This document shows, one piece after another, positions 1 to 7,565 of a stretch of 64,000 nt of DNA. The position numbers were made by a program, and so were the translations under genes. The stretch is from Undibacterium hunanense (GTDB lineage Bacteria; Pseudomonadota; Gammaproteobacteria; Burkholderiales; Burkholderiaceae_D), in NCBI RefSeq assembly GCF_014284335.1, contig NZ_JACOGF010000008.1, forward strand, positions 62,001 through 126,000, written 5' to 3'. How positions within the stretch are numbered: position 1 is the first letter of the stretch; each line of letters begins with the position of its first letter. Under the pieces are notes generated by a model that was not told where the DNA came from, ran no database searches, and saw nothing but the letters and a program-made list of their open reading frames with translations.

Positions 1-921
1 AGCATCGAATCATTCGTCCGCAGTGCCGAAGCAGGCAGCTTTTCGCAGGCGGCGCGCAATCTGGGGCTGACGCCGGCGGCGGTCAGCAAAAATGTCGCCA
101 AGCTGGAGTCACGGCTGGGGATACGGCTGTTCCAGCGCAGCACGCGCAGCCTGGTGTTGACAGAAGCGGGTGAAGTATTCCTGGCCCAGATCAAGGGTGG
201 GCTGGACAGCATACAGGCAGCCCTTGCAAACGTTGAAAATGTCGCTGGCAAACCAGCCGGCGTATTGAAGATCAGCCTGGCACTGGCCTTTGGGCGGGAT
301 TATGTCTTGCCAGCCGTGAATGATTTCGTCACGACTTACCCCGACGTCATCCCCGACCTGCATTTTGACAACCGCAGCGTGGACCTGATCGCCGAAGGCT
401 TTGATGTCGCCATCGGTGGCGGCATAGAGTTGGTGCCCGGCGTGATTGCGCGTGAAATCGGGCGCGCCCATGTGATACCGGTTGCGTCACCGGCTTATCT
501 GGCTACCCATAAGATACCAGCCAAGCCTGCTGACCTGGCGACACTGGACGGCATCATCCGACGTTCACCGCAAAGCGGCAGGTTGCGATCATGGACCTTG
601 CGCAATGCAGCAGGTGAAGAGGCTGCGATGGAATTAAAAACGCGCATCATCATGGATGACCCCGAGGCCATGTGCCGCGCTGCCTTGCTGGACATGGGTG
701 TGGCCATGGTGCCGCGACTGCATGCCCTGCCCTATCTGGAAAGTGGTACGCTGGTGCGCGTGCTGCCAGCCTGGCATGCGGATATCGGCCCGATTTCACT
801 GTACTACGCCAGCAGTAAACTGATGCCTGCCAAGACCCGGCTGTTTGTCGATTTCATCCTCATGCGCTTCAGGGAACTGGATATCGCCGGCAAGTTTTCT
901 GCCTTGCCACGAAAAAAATAA
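1..921 (+). CDS. LysR-family transcriptional regulator, 5' end outside the window
   Basis: The reading frame is open from base 1, so the start and first residues are missing. The visible N-terminus is a LysR winged helix-turn-helix (SFSQAARNLGLTPAAVSKNV, then a run like FQRSTRSLVLTEAGE), followed by a LysR substrate-binding domain that ends at the TAA before position 922. The length is about the family norm of 300 residues less a short N-terminus. Such proteins bind a small co-inducer and control a divergent or unlinked target. The target is not visible because the 5' side is cut off. The family is certain, the regulon unknown. Confidence 0.93.
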   Translation, partial: SIESFVRSAEAGSFSQAARNLGLTPAAVSKNVAKLESRLGIRLFQRSTRSLVLTEAGEVFLAQIKGGLDSIQAALANVENVAGKPAGVLKISLALAFGRDYVLPAVNDFVTTYPDVIPDLHFDNRSVDLIAEGFDVAIGGGIELVPGVIAREIGRAHVIPVASPAYLATHKIPAKPADLATLDGIIRRSPQSGRLRSWTLRNAAGEEAAMELKTRIIMDDPEAMCRAALLDMGVAMVPRLHALPYLESGTLVRVLPAWHADIGPISLYYASSKLMPAKTRLFVDFILMRFRELDIAGKFSALPRKK

Positions 922-1005
922 ACGCTGGCGGTGGATATGTTCGCCATCCCTGCCTGCCTATGAGAAAATGCAGGCATTCGCCATTTTTCTATTGCCGCCC
1001 ATCCT

Positions 1006-1716
1006 GTGAAACCCAGCAAGCCAGATATTCCAGCCTTTCAAGTGATCAAAGATACCCTGCTGAAAGAAATCCAGGCAGGCAAATGGAAAGAAGGTGACGC
1101 CATTCCGGCTGAAACCACGCTGGCTGGCCAGTTCGGGGTGTCACGCATGACAGTCAACCGTGCCATCCGTGAATTAACCAGCGAGCAGATACTGACGCGC
1201 ATACAGGGTTCCGGCACCTATGTGGCGCAACAAAAATACCAAGCCACGCTGGTGGAAATCAAAAGCATCGCCGAAGAAATCCGTTCTCGCGGCCATGCCC
1301 ATCGTAGCGAATTACATGAACTGAAGGCGGAAGCCGCGACCGAATTGCTGGCCGCAGAATTCCAGGTCAAGGCCGGGCACCCGCTGTTTCATTCCGTCAT
1401 CGTCCATTTTGAAAACGAAGTGGCAATACAGGTGGAAGATCGCTGGGTCAATTCCAGCGTGACGCCGGAATACCTGCAACAGGACTTCAGCACCATGACA
1501 CCGAATGAATACCTGGTCGCGGTCGCCCCGCTGCAAGGCGTTGATTACCGCATCGAAGCCGTGCTACCCACCAGACTGATCGCCGACATGCTGCATATTC
1601 CAGCCAAAGAAGCCTGCCTGGTCCTGCACAGAAAAACCCGCTCACAAGGCATGATCGCCACCAGCGTCACCATGTGGCATCCGGGTAAGCGTTATCAATT
1701 TGCGGGTAGTTTTTGA
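1006..1716 (+). CDS. hutC: GntR-family regulator with UTRA domain, HutC-like
   Basis: This is a 236-residue protein. Residues about 8-75 form a GntR winged helix (QFGVSRMTVNRAIREL) and residues about 95-230 a UTRA ligand domain. The C-terminal half carries features I associate with the histidine-utilisation repressor: VEDRWVN, a TPNEYL stretch, LVLHRKTRS, and a final HPGKRYQFAGSF-type tail. HutC binds urocanate and represses hut genes. The start is GTG at 1006; no strong ribosome-binding site is visible. No hut enzyme gene is in the window, so the assignment rests on sequence resemblance alone, and the regulated genes may lie to the left or elsewhere. Confidence 0.75.
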   Translation: MKPSKPDIPAFQVIKDTLLKEIQAGKWKEGDAIPAETTLAGQFGVSRMTVNRAIRELTSEQILTRIQGSGTYVAQQKYQATLVEIKSIAEEIRSRGHAHRSELHELKAEAATELLAAEFQVKAGHPLFHSVIVHFENEVAIQVEDRWVNSSVTPEYLQQDFSTMTPNEYLVAVAPLQGVDYRIEAVLPTRLIADMLHIPAKEACLVLHRKTRSQGMIATSVTMWHPGKRYQFAGSF

Positions 1717-1720
1717 CTGC

Positions 1721-1977
1721 AAGACCTCTCAACACAGAGACACAGAGGGGGCACAGAGAAAATCTTTAAGATGTATATGTTGGTAAAGAAATTTTGCATG
1801 AAAAGGACTGACATTGAGATGTAGATTGAGAATTAGTTCTTCTCTGTTTCACTCTTTCATGTAGTAAGGAATTCAAGCAACATATTGCTTGCTTACGAAA
1901 TAATGATCTTTTGCAAAAGATTTTCTCTGTGCCCCTCTGTGCCCCCTCTGTGTCTCTGTGTTGAGCTTTCCGGTCTT
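1721..1977. repeat. Intergenic element with long ACACAGAG-type inverted ends, copy 1
   Basis: The 257-bp stretch begins AAGACCTCTCAACACAGAG and ends with the near inverse CTCTGTGTTGAGCTTTCCGGTCTT. The arms continue inward as short CACAGAG repeats; the right arm has one more internal unit than the left. The middle is AT-rich and non-coding. A second copy with the same termini and an unrelated middle lies at 43498-43740. It could be a small non-autonomous mobile element or a structured intergenic repeat. It fills most of the gap between the GntR gene and the next gene. Confidence 0.7.
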
Positions 1978-2134
1978 AAATATTTCGACCACCATGTCAC
2001 CCAAATCACCTTCAGCCGCGTTATACATTAATAATTTGGCACATACGGTAACCAACTGGTAACACCTCAAACAGGCTGGCAAGTTAAAATGCTGGCTACG
2101 CAGCGATTTGCTGGAATTGCAAGAAAGACACATC

Positions 2135-2332
2135 ATGGCGAAAAAAGATGAACTGGATCCCGAAACCGAGGCGCTGATTGCCTGGTGTACGGAAGTGGAA
2201 GGCTTTCTGGTTGCCGGTGGTGCCACTGTGCATCAGGCACAGGATCACATAGAAGAACAGATCGAGTGGTTCACGGACTTGTTCTTTGATGGACTCAGCC
2301 CGGAAGAAGCCGCCAAAGAAGCACTGGCCTGA
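2135..2332 (+). CDS. Small acidic protein, family not recognised
   Basis: This is a 65-residue protein rich in Asp and Glu with one Cys and two Trp. It has no signal peptide or membrane segment and is probably helical (the middle resembles VHQAQDHIEEQIEWFTDLFF). I chose the ATG at 2135, behind an AAGAAAG stretch. An in-frame upstream start at 2108 is possible but adds unlikely residues. It is followed closely by a lipoprotein gene on the same strand, so the two may be co-transcribed. I do not recognise a function. Confidence 0.7.
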   Translation: MAKKDELDPETEALIAWCTEVEGFLVAGGATVHQAQDHIEEQIEWFTDLFFDGLSPEEAAKEALA

Positions 2333-2396
2333 CAGCGACAGTTCGTCAACCTGCATTCATGCAGCATCATGCCGTCAACGAAATAAAAGAATTGAA

Positions 2397-3044
2397 ATGA
2401 AGATGATTCACCGTTTTGTATTACTACCCGTCGTACTGTGCCTGGCTACTTTGAGCGCCTGTTCGACAACGAACAAGCATACAGGTATCCAGCATGAAGA
2501 ATTTGGTGCTACCGGTGTATTTACCCGCAGCTTTCCCGGCAGCGAAAAAACTGCCTGCGAGTCGGCCCGCCGGGCTCTGCTGAGCCAGGGCTATGTCATC
2601 AGTGATTGGAAACCCTCCGTCCTCAAAGGCCGCAGAAAATACCAGCCGGATGCCGATGTGCACGCAGAGATCGAATTTAATGTCGTCTGCGTCGCCGACA
2701 GCAAGGGCAGCAATAGCACCACCGTGTTTGCGAATGCCATACGTGACCGTTATTCCTTAAAGAAAAGCAATACTTCGGCCAGTATCGGTGTCAGCGCCAT
2801 TGGTTCGGTATCCCTGCCGTTTGGCTCTACCGATGATGCGCTGGTCAAGGTCGCCAGTGAAACCATACCCACTGGCCAGTTCTATGAACAATTCTTTGAG
2901 CTGGTGGAACGTTATCTGGACAGCGTACCTTACATACCTGATACCGAAGAAGACAAGAAGACCGTCGCGACACCGGCACCTGCAACGCAGGCTGCCACAC
3001 CGGTGACACCACCGGAAACCGTCGTCAAGCAATCAGATGAATAA
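2397..3044 (+). CDS. Lipoprotein resembling DUF2242
   Basis: The 215-residue product starts with a lipoprotein signal peptide; the lipobox LSAC places the acylated cysteine at residue 22. The body (TRSFPGSEKTACESARRALL, then a beta-rich region) resembles DUF2242 lipoproteins of Burkholderiales. The last 30 residues are a Pro/Thr/Ala-rich low-complexity tail. I chose the ATG at 2397 because it puts the signal peptide at the N-terminus; the frame is open further upstream to 2286 inside the preceding gene. Outer- or inner-membrane location is not decided. The function is unknown. Confidence 0.8.
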   Translation: MKMIHRFVLLPVVLCLATLSACSTTNKHTGIQHEEFGATGVFTRSFPGSEKTACESARRALLSQGYVISDWKPSVLKGRRKYQPDADVHAEIEFNVVCVADSKGSNSTTVFANAIRDRYSLKKSNTSASIGVSAIGSVSLPFGSTDDALVKVASETIPTGQFYEQFFELVERYLDSVPYIPDTEEDKKTVATPAPATQAATPVTPPETVVKQSDE

Positions 3045-3065
3045 GCGATAAAGCAGATAAAACCC

Positions 3066-3281
3066 ATGCAAGCCGATGACCTGCAACGCCTGTTGAGTTT
3101 CAAGATGCCTTATGGTAAATACAAGGACACGGTCATTGCCGACCTGCCCGGCCATTATCTGGGCTGGTTTGCCCGCGAAGGTTTTCCTAAGGGCGAGATA
3201 GGCCGTCTGCTGGAATTGATGTACGAGATCGACCACAATAACCTGGGTGAACTACTGGTGCCACTGAGGAAGAAAACCTGA
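3066..3281 (+). CDS. DUF3820 family protein
   Basis: The 71-residue protein carries the DUF3820 signature: MPYGKYKDTVIADLPGHYL near residues 14-32, then GWFAREGFPKGEIGRLL. Related domains occur at the C-terminus of exonuclease-like proteins and as stand-alone small proteins; some were described as quorum-sensing-regulated factors. The gene lies 21 bp after the lipoprotein gene and is followed by a clear terminator. No catalytic residues can be assigned from sequence. Confidence 0.85.
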   Translation: MQADDLQRLLSFKMPYGKYKDTVIADLPGHYLGWFAREGFPKGEIGRLLELMYEIDHNNLGELLVPLRKKT

Positions 3282-3302
3282 CTATTCAGGGCAACATCAG
3301 GC

Positions 3303-3361
3303 GGCCTGTGACAGGCCGGAACGACAAAAGGCAGACATGTCCAACATGCCTGCCTTTTTTA
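3303..3361 (+). terminator. Perfect hairpin followed by a rho-independent terminator
   Basis: GGCCTGTgACAGGCC (3303-3317) is a perfect hairpin. It is followed by an AAAGGCAG..CTGCCTTTTTT stem-loop with a T run (3327-3361). It ends the plus-strand transcript and separates it from the minus-strand gene that ends at 3378. Confidence 0.85.
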
Positions 3362-3377
3362 AGTCCAGCAAAAAAAC

Positions 3378-3776
3378 TTAGTTCGTTTTGGTAACGTCTT
3401 TGCTTTGACGCTTGCCTGCAGCAGTTGCTGGCAGGAATTTCATCGGGTCATTGACGCCTGCCGCATAGGCAGTCACCATGCTGCGCTGCCTGAGGCAGGA
3501 AGCGCTCAGTACGGCTGCATCCGGTGCAGAGTTGCTGCAGACTTGCAAGTCCTTGACGGTATCCAGAGGAATACCCGCAGCAGCCGCTACGGAAACGATG
3601 GATTGTGGATTGGCGCCGCTGGCAACCAGGCTGTCTACCGTTGCCTGCAGATTGGAACTGCTGGTCAGCGCAGTGAAGATACCGTCGACAGAAGTGTCCA
3701 CGCCTTCAGCACAGGCAACTGACAAACCACCGGCCAAAGCCAGACCAATAAGTGTGTTCTTAAGCATTTTTTTCAT
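3378..3776 (-). CDS. Small secreted protein of unknown function
   Basis: The 132-residue product starts MKKMLKNTLIGLALAGGLS and has a signal peptide with a likely signal-peptidase-I site after ACA near residue 25. The mature part is Ala/Ser/Val-rich with two cysteines (VCSNS and SCLRQ) that could form a disulfide. I chose the ATG at 3776 because a GGGGGA purine run lies just upstream; an in-frame ATG at 3791 would precede it. I see no known domain. It lies downstream of the borosin-like methyltransferase on the same strand, but about 190 bp away, so a link is not shown. Confidence 0.75.
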   Translation of the reverse strand: MKKMLKNTLIGLALAGGLSVACAEGVDTSVDGIFTALTSSSNLQATVDSLVASGANPQSIVSVAAAAGIPLDTVKDLQVCSNSAPDAAVLSASCLRQRSMVTAYAAGVNDPMKFLPATAAGKRQSKDVTKTN

Positions 3777-3966
3777 AGTATCCCCCAACATGTCGACAAA
3801 CCATTTTGTCTTCCGCAGCCAATTCTAAATAAGAGCAAATCAAATTGAAAGCGCTTATTTGTAACCTGGAAAGTATTTTTAAATGAAATTTGTTAAATCA
3901 TTTACGAAAATTTCCATGTGGCAATAAAACACAATGAAAAACAATAAAACCTTGTCTCTTCTACTA

Positions 3967-4794
3967 TCAGGCTACCTGCTGGGCGAGATTTCTTTGTGCC
4001 GCCAATGCGTTCAACTGATCAATCACGGCCTGGTCTTTTTCCATCGTTTTTGCCGGTGGTATCACCAGGGTCGTGACTTGCCGGAAAGCGGCGTTTGGCA
4101 AATCGCGCATCAACAGTTTTTCCTTGCGCGTTTTTTCCATCGGATCGGTGGCGGCCTCATACAGTATCACTTCATGATCGAGCGGGTAGCTGCGGCTGAG
4201 TTTGTCCACCACGATCTGCAAGTGTGCAGGCTCAGTGTCAAAACGTTTCAGGCTCAGATCGCCGGCTATGCCTATCTGCCATAAGATCAGCAGTGCCGTC
4301 GGGTCTATCTGCTTTTGATAAATCATGAACTGCGTGCTTTCCATGGATTGCATGCCACTGTTGGCAGGGTCTATACCCAGGTCTGCCACCAGGCAATCCA
4401 GTGCCGAGATGCCTGGCTCCATGTGCGCGTCAAAACCTTCGGCACGTGCATCGGCTATCGCCATATGCGAGATGCAGGCAAAAATGCCGGGGTGACCATA
4501 AAAGGCTGCACACACTTTCTTACCGGCCCTGACTTCTTTCAGGATGGTATCGGCCATGCGACGATAGGTATCACGACGGGTCTTGCCGTCCACTTTAGTA
4601 TCGTCATAATGATCGTTGAGGCAGACATATTCTTTGGCAACACCTTGTAGCCATTTACGGGTAAAGACGTTCGGTATCGCTGCAATCACGATATCAAAAG
4701 TTTCAATATAACTTTGCGCAATGGGCGTCAGTTGCCCTCCCATACGCATGCCGGTACCTACACAGACCAGTGAACCTTGAGTTTGATTTGTCAT
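3967..4794 (-). CDS. Borosin-type SAM-dependent peptide alpha-N-methyltransferase homologue
   Basis: The 275-residue protein has the tetrapyrrole-methylase-like fold. GSLVCVGTGMRMGGQLTPIA near residues 7-26 is the SAM-side loop, and FYGHPGIF lies at about 98-105. Borosin methyltransferases N-methylate backbone amides of a precursor peptide using conserved Tyr/Arg residues; here Y63, R73/R74 and Y77 lie in the matching segment (DHYDD, KTRRDTY). Unlike fungal OphA-type enzymes, no core peptide is fused at the C-terminus, so this would be a split type acting on a separate precursor. Candidate precursors lie just upstream (4936-5210) and at 7255-7464. The start ATG overlaps an upstream stop in an ATGA arrangement. 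The family call is by pattern recognition and has not been tested by search. Confidence 0.82.
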   Translation of the reverse strand: MTNQTQGSLVCVGTGMRMGGQLTPIAQSYIETFDIVIAAIPNVFTRKWLQGVAKEYVCLNDHYDDTKVDGKTRRDTYRRMADTILKEVRAGKKVCAAFYGHPGIFACISHMAIADARAEGFDAHMEPGISALDCLVADLGIDPANSGMQSMESTQFMIYQKQIDPTALLILWQIGIAGDLSLKRFDTEPAHLQIVVDKLSRSYPLDHEVILYEAATDPMEKTRKEKLLMRDLPNAAFRQVTTLVIPPAKTMEKDQAVIDQLNALAAQRNLAQQVA

Positions 4795-4914
4795 AGACTT
4801 TTCAATAAATTAACTTTAAAGAGTGCAGCATATTGGATTTGGCCCATGAGCGAAGCAAGCAGTGTTGTCTCGCTCATTTTTTTGACTATTTCCCGCACAT
4901 TTATTTTGCAGTGA

Positions 4915-4949
4915 GAGAAAACAACAAAACCATCATCAGGCAATGATGG
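4915..4949 (-). terminator. Terminator at the 3' end of the second precursor frame
   Basis: On the minus strand CCATCAT-TGCCTG-ATGATGG forms a 7-bp stem followed by TTTTGTTGTTTT. The stem overlaps the stop codon of the restored precursor frame (4936-4938), which supports that frame as the original gene end. Readthrough would be needed for the methyltransferase gene downstream. Confidence 0.6.
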
Positions 4950-5210
4950 CTTCTTCTTCAAAACGCATACTGCTACCAACCAGATCGAACGGCGCTTCTG
5001 TTGTATCGAGTGAATCGAAGCCCTTGAAGGGGATATCGAGGAAAGCAGAAATTTTTTCCTGCCCTGCATCAACAAGACCGCCTGCTCGTCAACCGATAAA
5101 CCAAAATCGTGGGTCGCCTGGTACGGATCCTGTTTATTTGCATGAATCAGGTCAGCATTTGCATCCAAGAACCTGTTTGCGATCTTACTGCGCGTGTGTG
5201 ATCGTGGCAC
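4936..5210 (-). pseudogene. Second borosin-precursor-like gene, broken by a one-base frameshift
   Basis: From GTG at 5210 the frame reads NRFLDANADLIHANKQDPYQ, then DFGLSVDEQAVLLMQG. This matches the intact precursor at 7255-7464 (DPNAAMADFGLTPEEQTAVLSG). The frame is then lost at ATGCAGGGCAGGAAAA near 5058. Inserting one base restores QEKISAFLDIPFKGFDSLDT and a C-terminal tail ending RFEEEAIIA at a TGA (4936-4938), about 91 residues in all. The unshifted frame instead runs on to 4791 as a basic, non-homologous tail that happens to overlap the methyltransferase start (ATGA). A natural mutation, programmed shifting or a sequence error are all possible. The 5' end is uncertain because no ribosome-binding site precedes the GTG. 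Confidence 0.65.
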
Positions 5211-5468
5211 ATGTGCTGCTAAAAATGCTCATGCAATGTAGTACATTCCGCTTTTTGTGCTGCGCTTAGTTACTCTTATCACGCTGACCCACGCTCGCTA
5301 CAGATCGTAAGCAGATTCTAGACGTTCAAAAAATCCAAGAGCCTGGAGATACGATTTTCCTTGATGATCAAAACATGTTGGCAGTATGGTCATCAAGGAT
5401 TTTATGCCACTTTTTTAAGCAACAAAAAACTTATTTTTACATTTTTTAACGATTTGAATTGCAAAAAA
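5211..5468. other. Non-coding gap between the diguanylate cyclase and the second precursor
   Basis: I see no gene here. A 9-bp inverted repeat (CCTTGATGA at 5359-5367 and TCATCAAGG at 5390-5398) lies about 70 bp after the diguanylate cyclase stop and could be a processing or termination structure. The rest is AT-rich and probably carries the promoter of the downstream minus-strand genes. Confidence 0.4.
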
Positions 5469-7220
5469 CTATCGATACACTGTCACACAGTTACGCCCTT
5501 CGGCCTTGGAGTTATACAAAGCCTTGTCTGCTGCTTCCAGCGTGGCGTCAAAACTTGTCAAGCCGTTACTATCTACGGTGGCAACACCAAAACTGGCTGA
5601 CAATGGAAAACGATAACCGCTAGGCTCGGTATCGATCATGGCGATAGCCATACGACAACGCTCTGCCAGTTGCAAGGCCGAAGACTGATTTGAATCCGGC
5701 ATGCAAATACCGAATTCTTCACCACCCAGACGTCCGAACAAATCTTCTTTGCGCAAATGGGTCTTGATGGTTTCACAGACATTCTTCAATACCCAGTCGC
5801 CAGTAGCGTGACCAAAAGAATCATTAATATTTTTAAACAAATCCATGTCAAACAGAATGATGCTCATGCTGCCGGTACGCATTTTGAAGGCATCATTTGA
5901 TGATGTCATGAAATGCATGCGATTCGCAGCCTGGGTCAAACCGTCTGTCTGTGAGAATTCGCGGAACTGGTTTTTCTGTTGCAGGGTCTTGATCAGCCAC
6001 AAGACCACCAACACCATGATGATGACGACAAGAATGATGACCAGCCATAAATTCTGGTTACTTTTCTTTTCCAGCTCGCGCTCAACAGCCAGGATTTTAT
6101 TTTTCTGTTCCAGCAGGCTCAGTTGATTGGCTTTATCCTGGCTATCAAATTTAACGCGCTGGTATGAAAGATTTTTATGTAGCTGATCGTCCAGTACCCG
6201 ATTTTTCAAGGCAAGTGCCGTTTCATAATACTCTAGCGCCCCGGCAAACTGCCCCTGTGCGCGCTTGACATTGGCCATGGTCTCAGCAGTTTTTTCCATG
6301 ATCTGTACGGCATTGCCTGACTTGGCGTGCTGATAGGCTTGCAGTCCGTAGCGCTCAGCCTGTTCAAGATTGCCGGTATGCAGAAACGCGCGCGCCATCG
6401 CCTCTTCCAGCATGGTCAGGTAATCCGAGCTTTGCGTGGTTTTGGAAAACTCAGTCAACAGCGCAAGCCCAGCACCTTTACCCTGCTGGTAATTACCCGA
6501 ATCAATGAGATCTATGCAGGCCAGCGTCTGCAACAACAGAGCGAAAAACTTCCGCCCTTGCGATTCACACAATGAGATAGCGTCTGGCAATAGTGATCTT
6601 GCCTTTTGTCGCTCACCTTTGAGGAAATTGATTTCCACCAGATCTCCCATGCCAACGCATCTCGAGCTACTTCTCTCGACATCAACGTCCAGTGCCAACA
6701 TCCGCTCGGCATAGACCAATGCTTCGTCATAGGCACGCAGGGAATTCAGTAAAGTGATTGCGGCCTGAAGAGTATCGACCTTGGCGATCTGATTAGTTAA
6801 TTTAGGAAGTAATATGATGCTTTCATTGATGGCCTTCAATGCTTTCTCATATTCGCCCAGGCTGGTGTAGCCGGAAGACAATTGATAAAGAAACCGGACG
6901 CGGTAATCCGGGTCTTTGACAAAACTCAAACGCGACTCCACCAGTTCGACACGCTCTTTGTGACGCCCCTTATAGCCGTACGCCGAAGCAGAAAGCAAGT
7001 AGAAGCGATTTCTTTGTGCGTCGCTAAACGTTGGCTCCAACTCGCTTAAACGAGTCATCGTAGTAGATACGATATCAGGCGCGCTTCTGATTTCTTGCCC
7101 CATCTGTGACAGCATTCCATCAACAGTGTCTGCTTCGCGTGCGGATAATTGCACACTTGCGCAAAGTCCAATAACAAGCAAAATGGCCGTGAAAAAATTT
7201 AGTTTCAAGCCTGAAATCAT
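5469..7220 (-). CDS. TPR-containing membrane diguanylate cyclase (GGDEF)
   Basis: The 583-residue protein has an N-terminal signal or anchor (residues 8-27), a periplasmic helical repeat region of TPR type (about 60-380, for example YTSLGEYEKALKAINESI), a coiled coil, one membrane helix (about 391-411) and a cytoplasmic GGDEF domain (about 420-583). The active site is intact: FDMDLFKNINDSFGH and GGEEF at 499-503. An RxxD inhibitory site lies at 490-493, so it should make c-di-GMP from two GTP with product feedback. It starts 34 bp after the stop of the precursor-like gene, suggesting co-transcription. The signal sensed by the TPR part is unknown. Confidence 0.93.
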   Translation of the reverse strand: MISGLKLNFFTAILLVIGLCASVQLSAREADTVDGMLSQMGQEIRSAPDIVSTTMTRLSELEPTFSDAQRNRFYLLSASAYGYKGRHKERVELVESRLSFVKDPDYRVRFLYQLSSGYTSLGEYEKALKAINESIILLPKLTNQIAKVDTLQAAITLLNSLRAYDEALVYAERMLALDVDVERSSSRCVGMGDLVEINFLKGERQKARSLLPDAISLCESQGRKFFALLLQTLACIDLIDSGNYQQGKGAGLALLTEFSKTTQSSDYLTMLEEAMARAFLHTGNLEQAERYGLQAYQHAKSGNAVQIMEKTAETMANVKRAQGQFAGALEYYETALALKNRVLDDQLHKNLSYQRVKFDSQDKANQLSLLEQKNKILAVERELEKKSNQNLWLVIILVVIIMVLVVLWLIKTLQQKNQFREFSQTDGLTQAANRMHFMTSSNDAFKMRTGSMSIILFDMDLFKNINDSFGHATGDWVLKNVCETIKTHLRKEDLFGRLGGEEFGICMPDSNQSSALQLAERCRMAIAMIDTEPSGYRFPLSASFGVATVDSNGLTSFDATLEAADKALYNSKAEGRNCVTVYR

Positions 7221-7254
7221 CGCTTATACCGGGAAAGTTATCGCAGCTACGTTA

Positions 7255-7464
7255 TTAATATTCAATTGAATCAAGAGCAGGAAGGTCTTCAGCAGAAATT
7301 CCCAGCAATCCAGCAACCGCTTCTTTGTCACCAGACAAAACAGCTGTTTGCTCTTCAGGAGTCAGGCCAAAATCGGCCATGGCAGCGTTAGGATCGCTTC
7401 TGTGGGCCGCCAGCGCAGCGCTATCTTTATCCAGTGTATTCAAGTACTCAAGCAGTTTAGACAT
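7255..7464 (-). CDS. Split-borosin precursor-like peptide
   Basis: The 69-residue acidic peptide (MSKLLEYLNTLDKDSAALAA, then DPNAAMADFGLTPEEQTAVL) has the helical leader layout of split-borosin precursors such as Shewanella SonA, where a conserved DP..AM..GLT.EE..AV..GD block binds the methyltransferase. The last 15 or so residues (SAEDLPALDSIEY) would be the core. There is a good ribosome-binding site (GGAAGGTGA) before the ATG at 7464. The gene heads a minus-strand series: this peptide, the diguanylate cyclase, the second broken precursor, the methyltransferase. Whether this core is methylated is inference; a stand-alone helical regulator is the alternative. Confidence 0.72.
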   Translation of the reverse strand: MSKLLEYLNTLDKDSAALAAHRSDPNAAMADFGLTPEEQTAVLSGDKEAVAGLLGISAEDLPALDSIEY

Positions 7465-7565
7465 GTTGATTCACCTTCCATTTAACTTCGTGGGTTAAGA
7501 AACGAGAGACATACTGATGAAGATTCTATTATGATTCTGTAAAAGTTGTAACAAATTTCAAGCAT

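Noticed and set aside
4791-4935. Unshifted C-terminal part of the second precursor frame as a real protein tail
   Set aside because: The tail is basic, unlike either precursor, while the frame shifted by one base is homologous and ends at a terminator. The ATGA overlap with the methyltransferase start may be chance, so a small doubt remains.
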